The notes beneath the pieces were generated by a model. It was not told where the DNA came from and made no database searches. It saw nothing but the letters and a program-made list of their open reading frames with translations. Below, in pieces: positions 6,551 to 9,147 of a DNA stretch of 9,147 nucleotides. Source of the DNA: Thiomonas sp. (GTDB lineage: Bacteria; Pseudomonadota; Gammaproteobacteria; Burkholderiales; Burkholderiaceae_C); NCBI GenBank assembly GCA_028706735.1, contig JAQTVS010000094.1:1-9147 (forward strand). Direction: 5' to 3'. How positions within the stretch are numbered: the first letter of the stretch is position 1; every line of letters begins with the position of its first letter. The position numbers were made by a program, and so were the translations under genes.

Positions 6551-7017
6551 ATGCTGCAGCTGCAGCTTGGGTTGACCTATCGCGAAGTGGCCCGCGCGCT
6601 CAATCTGTCCAAGAGCGCGGCGGGCAAGTACGTGCCGCAGGCCCGCGTGACCGGGAAGGCTGGGCGGTGGCCCGGACGCTGACCGACGTTGAGCTGGAGG
6701 GGCGGCTGTACCGCCCGCCATTGCCGCGCGTCAGCGATCATCTTGCCCCCGATTTTGCCGCCATTCCCCAGGAACGCAAGCACCCCGGCGTGACGCTGAT
6801 GCTGCTGTGGGAAGCGTACGCGCAGGGCAACGCGCTGGCCTACAAGCACACCAGTTTCTGCGTCAAGTACCGCGCCTGGGCGCAGACCCTCAAGCGCTCG
6901 ATGCGCCAGGGGCATGGGGCCGGCGAGACGCTGTTCGTCGATGGCGCCGGGCAGACGGCGGCGTCCACCGGCTTGCCCGCGCACGAGAACGTGCGCGGCG
7001 CCGATGACTACCACTGA
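6551..7017 (+). pseudogene. istA: istA transposase remnant (frameshift and internal deletion)
   Basis: The first part reads LGLTYREVARALNLSKSAAG followed by KYVPQARVTGKA, the helix-turn-helix region of IstA. It lacks the usual start and the first residues. About one nucleotide is missing near 6659-6662: the frame changes from ...VTGKA to WAVARTLTDVE, and the old frame stops at 6680-6682. The second frame continues through HPGVTLMLLWEAYAQGN and FCVKYRAWAQTLKRSM to GETLFVDGAGQTA. FVD holds the first acid of the DDE triad, and in relatives this block reads FVDYAGQT. The sequence then jumps straight to LPAHENVRGADDYH, which resembles the IstA C-terminus. The rest of the catalytic core, about 300 residues, is deleted in frame. 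It is non-functional. Confidence 0.87.
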
Positions 7018-7029
7018 CGGAGAACAACG

Positions 7030-7549
7030 ATGCGCAATGAACACCCCCTCGACCAACTGCGCGAACTGCGCCCGGACGGCATGGTCCACGCCCTGACGGA
7101 CCAAGCCAGCAGCACGGCGGCGGCCGCCCTGGGCTTGGACGAGCGGCTCACGCTGCTGGTGCAAAGCGCGATCGCCTGGCGGGACGCCCGCCGCCCGCAG
7201 CGCCTGTTCAAGGCGGCCCGGCTCAAGGTTTCCGCGGCCTGCGTGGAGGACATCAACCGGCAGGCCAGCCGCGGCCTGGACCGGCGCCCCATCGCCAATC
7301 TGGCGGGCGGCGACTGGCTGCGCCATGCGCAGAACTTGCTCATCACCGGCGCCACCGGGTGCGGCAAGACCTGGCTGGGTTGCGCCCCGGCGCATCAGGC
7401 CGCCCGCCCGGGCTTCTCGGTGCTGAACACGCGCGCCGCACGCCTGTTCGACGCTCTGCAGGCCGCCCACGGCGACGGCAGCCATGCCCGGCATGACCCA
7501 ACCGGCCAAGCTCGATTTGCTGCTGACTGACGACTTCGCAATCCATTGA
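7030..7549 (+). pseudogene. istB: istB transposition helper ATPase remnant (frameshift and C-terminal truncation)
   Basis: IstB is the AAA+ ATPase that assists IstA in target selection. GGAG at 7018-7021 precedes ATG 7030. The N-terminal domain (MRNEHPLDQLRELRPDGM) and the Walker A motif GATGCGKT (107-114) are present. After AAHGDGSHAR (about nt 7488) the frame shifts and the original frame stops at 7528-7530. The family sequence continues in another frame as AKLDLLLTDDFAI, where IDDFA would be the usual Walker B, and ends at a TGA at 7547-7549. The remaining part of the ATPase domain is missing. Several residues look substituted (for example Pro in GCAPAHQAARPG), as expected of a decaying gene. 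Confidence 0.88.
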
Positions 7550-7576
7550 ACCCATCGCTTGTGCGCTCCCCCGGCG

Positions 7577-7609
7577 CGTCCACGATCAGAATGAAACGCC
7601 GTCCACGAT
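7577..7609. repeat. Pair of 10-bp direct repeats at the IS21 right end
   Basis: CGTCCACGAT occurs at 7577-7586 and again at 7600-7609, with a 23-bp period. IS21-family ends carry multiple internal repeats that bind the transposase, and these lie where the right end should be. No copy is found on the left side of the remnant. Confidence 0.6.
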
Positions 7610-7614
7610 TTATG

Positions 7615-7641
7615 AAAAAACCGCCTGCGCGGCGGTTTTTT
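7615..7641. terminator. Bidirectional intrinsic terminator after efp
   Basis: AAAAAACCGCC (7615-7625), loop TGCGC, and GGCGGTTTTTT (7631-7641) form a perfect stem with a T-run on either strand. It lies 26 nt downstream of the efp stop on the minus strand and ends the earP-efp transcript. It would also stop read-through from the IS21 side. The IS right end stops about 5 bp from it. Confidence 0.9.
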
Positions 7642-7667
7642 GTGAGGCAAGGCAGAAAGGTCGCGGG

Positions 7668-8222
7668 TCAGACGCGGCTGCGGTACTCGCCGGTGCGGGT
7701 GTCGATCTCGATCTTGTCGCCAGTCGCCACGAAAATGGGCACGGGCACTTCGTAGCCGGTGGACAGCTTTGCCGGCTTGAGCACCTTGCCGGACGTGTCA
7801 CCTTTGATGGCGGGTTCTGTGTAGATGATTTCGCGCACCACGGTGGTGGGCATTTCGACGGAGATGGCTTTGCCGTCGTAAAACACCACTTCAACCGCCA
7901 TGCCGTCCTCCAGGTAGTTCAGGCTATCGCCCATATTGTCTTTTTCCACCTCGTACTGGTTGTAGTCGGTGTCCATGAAGACATACATGGGGTCGGCGAA
8001 GTAGGAGTAGGTGCAGTCCTTGCGCTCGAGCGTGACGGCGTCGATCTTGTCGTCGGCCTTGTACACGGCTTCGGTGCCGCCGCTGGTGAGCAGGTTCTTC
8101 AGTTTCATTTTCACCGTGGCGGCGTTGCGGCCACCGCGGCTGTATTCGGTTTTTTGCACCACCATCGGGTTGTCGCCAACCATGATGACATTACCGGCGC
8201 GAATCTCTTGAGCGATCTTCAT
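7668..8222 (-). CDS. efp: Elongation factor P (arginine-32 type)
   Basis: EF-P binds between the P and E sites of the ribosome and relieves stalling at polyproline motifs. The 184-residue protein has the normal EF-P length and three-domain layout, with domain I up to about residue 64 and the two OB-like domains after. The loop that reaches the peptidyl-transferase centre reads SRGGRNAA (28-35), with Arg32 at the modified position. This marks the subfamily that is rhamnosylated by EarP, not lysylated by EpmA/EpmB. The C-terminal segment [17 protein letters not shown] is typical. earP lies 35 nt upstream on the same strand, matching the modification type. No strong Shine-Dalgarno is seen before ATG 8222, although the [12 protein letters not shown] start is conserved. 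A strong bidirectional terminator follows. Confidence 0.98.
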   Translation of the reverse strand: MKIAQEIRAGNVIMVGDNPMVVQKTEYSRGGRNAATVKMKLKNLLTSGGTEAVYKADDKIDAVTLERKDCTYSYFADPMYVFMDTDYNQYEVEKDNMGDSLNYLEDGMAVEVVFYDGKAISVEMPTTVVREIIYTEPAIKGDTSGKVLKPAKLSTGYEVPVPIFVATGDKIEIDTRTGEYRSRV

Positions 8223-8254
8223 TGAACAGTCTGTGGGAATTCAAATAAATGCCC

Positions 8255-8260
8255 ATTCTA
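8255..8260 (-). promoter_or_regulatory. Possible -10 element for an internal efp promoter
   Basis: TAGAAT on the minus strand (8260-8255) overlaps the earP stop codon and lies 32 nt before the efp start. It matches the -10 consensus at five of six positions. No convincing -35 hexamer lies 16-18 nt upstream, so this is only a candidate for extra efp transcription independent of earP. Confidence 0.25.
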
Positions 8261-9147
8261 CCGGGCAGCCACGAGACTGGGCCGACCGTCGGCCAGGCGC
8301 GACACTTCATGGACGAGCTGACTGGCCAGATCGGTCTGGGTCTGCAGCTTGCGCGACCACTTGAGCGTGTGTCGCTGCAACGCGGGCAGACTATCGACGA
8401 ATTCGAGCCAGGCCGGGGCCAGATCGAGACCGCGGTTCCAGGCGGTCCAGAAGTGGATCACGGTATCGCGAAGATCCTTGTCGGCGTCGGCAAGGTAGCG
8501 GTCGAGAAAGGCGTCTAGCTTGCGGTCGTGGGCGCTGTCTTCCTGCGGGTAGATATGCCAGATGAAGGGTTTGGCCGCCCATTGCGCCCGCACGAACGAG
8601 TCTTCCCCGCGCACGATGCACACGTCTGCCGCCCACAACAGTTCGTCAAAGCGCTCTTGCGCGACGTAGGGCAGGGCGTAGATGGCCAGGCTGCCACGGC
8701 TGGTGATCTGGCCGGTCTGCAACTCCATGTCAAGCCAGGAATTGATGGAACTCATCACCGGGCCAGGGCAGACCCACAATGCGACCGGACGCTCCGAGGC
8801 GGCCATGGAGTGCAGCCAGCCTTCGAAGCGCTGGCGTGCGTAGCTGAACAGCAGCACGGTGAGTGCATGATCGGGCGGCGGCGGCAGGCCCAGGGCGCGC
8901 ATGGCAATGCGTTTGGCCGAGGGCTGCATCTGCCAGTTGTCCCGTTGCGCAATCAGGTTGGCTTCCCGGAGCAGGCCGCCTGTCTTGCCGGTGAAGCCAG
9001 GGTAGTAAAAGTACTTCTGGACGCCGCCGCTTTGCGGCGAGGGCTTGAGGTGATGCAGATCCACCAGGGCTTCGGCGCTGAGGTGTTCCAGGTTGAGCCA
9101 GACCGGCCTGCTCGGCGCTTTGCCGATCTGGGCGATGAATGAGATCG
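8258..9147 (-). CDS. earP: EarP, protein-arginine rhamnosyltransferase for EF-P (5' end outside window)
   Basis: EarP transfers rhamnose from dTDP-L-rhamnose to Arg32 of EF-P, activating it. About 295 residues are visible, ending at TAG 8260-8258; the start and N-terminal nucleotide-sugar domain, including the N-terminal catalytic Asp, are beyond 9147. Family motifs are VWLNLEHLSAEALV, GVQKYFYYPGFTGKTGGLLRE and, at about 8611-8594, RGEDSF followed by VRAQWAAKPFIWHIYPQEDS. The RGEDSF block contains the Glu-Asp pair that binds the dTDP-sugar in characterised EarP proteins. The frame remains open to the window edge, and the valine codon at 9064 is internal, not a start. The gene is directly upstream of efp, the usual earP-efp order in beta- and gamma-proteobacteria, and agrees with Arg32 in that EF-P. 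Confidence 0.96.
   Translation of the reverse strand, partial: ISFIAQIGKAPSRPVWLNLEHLSAEALVDLHHLKPSPQSGGVQKYFYYPGFTGKTGGLLREANLIAQRDNWQMQPSAKRIAMRALGLPPPPDHALTVLLFSYARQRFEGWLHSMAASERPVALWVCPGPVMSSINSWLDMELQTGQITSRGSLAIYALPYVAQERFDELLWAADVCIVRGEDSFVRAQWAAKPFIWHIYPQEDSAHDRKLDAFLDRYLADADKDLRDTVIHFWTAWNRGLDLAPAWLEFVDSLPALQRHTLKWSRKLQTQTDLASQLVHEVSRLADGRPSLVAAR

Larger units (their letters stand above)
6551..7609 (+). mobile_element. Degenerate IS21-family insertion sequence
   Basis: The segment carries remnants of both IS21 genes in the usual order, istA then istB, followed by a pair of 10-bp direct repeats typical of an IS21 terminus. istA is frameshifted and has lost most of its catalytic domain; istB is frameshifted and lacks its C-terminal part. 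Intact elements of this family are about 2-2.5 kb, so roughly half is missing. The left terminal repeats are not visible next to 6551, so the left end was probably lost. It cannot transpose by itself. Base composition is similar to its surroundings. Confidence 0.88.

Noticed and set aside
6577..7650. 357-codon open frame on the minus strand
   Set aside because: It is antisense to recognisable istA and istB remnants and runs through the IS end and terminator. No protein family is recognised.
9062..9064. GTG as the start codon of earP
   Set aside because: The frame continues upstream with EarP-like sequence (VWLNLEHLSAEAL), so the true start lies beyond the window.
1..9147. CRISPR array, tRNA or rRNA gene, phage or defence system
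   Set aside because: I see no regularly spaced repeats, no tRNA-like cloverleaf, no rRNA sequence, and no recognisable phage or defence proteins. GGTGGTTCGTCCCACC on the minus strand near 5044-5029 resembles a T-arm only superficially.

Overview
The window looks like a chromosomal segment of a GC-rich betaproteobacterium, most likely Burkholderiales. Evidence: an earP-efp pair whose EF-P carries Arg at position 32, a lytic transglycosylase directly upstream of glyA, and protein sequences that read as beta/gamma-proteobacterial. A Thiomonas-like genus is a guess from general resemblance; nothing here fixes the genus.

Layout. Positions 1-1283 (minus strand) hold msrA followed, with an ATGA overlap, by a gene for an HPP-family membrane protein. 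The HPP frame is interrupted at 379-453 by a 75-bp palindromic GC-rich repeat that keeps the frame but brings a TGA. Divergent from msrA, 1422-1943 encodes a secreted PCu(A)C-type copper chaperone. Between it and the convergent ubiD (2226-3779, minus) lies a 282-bp gap unusually dense in short perfect hairpins. A 305-bp intergenic region (3780-4084) with two strong dyads separates ubiD from the plus-strand pair of a membrane-anchored lytic transglycosylase (4085-4954) and glyA (5171-6418). The 216-bp glyA leader can fold into a neat three-way junction with flanking hairpins and is the best candidate for an undescribed regulatory element.

Downstream of glyA, 6551-7609 is a decayed IS21-family element. 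Its istA is frameshifted and internally deleted, its istB is frameshifted and lacks its C-terminal part, and its right-end direct repeats remain. On its left flank is what looks like the 3' end of an unidentified minus-strand gene. From 7615 a bidirectional terminator closes the minus-strand operon earP-efp (7668-9147, earP running off the window). These encode elongation factor P and the EF-P arginine rhamnosyltransferase that modifies it.

Functionally the intact genes are housekeeping: methionine repair, copper delivery to periplasmic cuproenzymes, ubiquinone synthesis, peptidoglycan cleavage, one-carbon/glycine metabolism, and rescue of polyproline-stalled ribosomes. The unusual material is in the non-coding structures and in the two mobile or repeat insertions.
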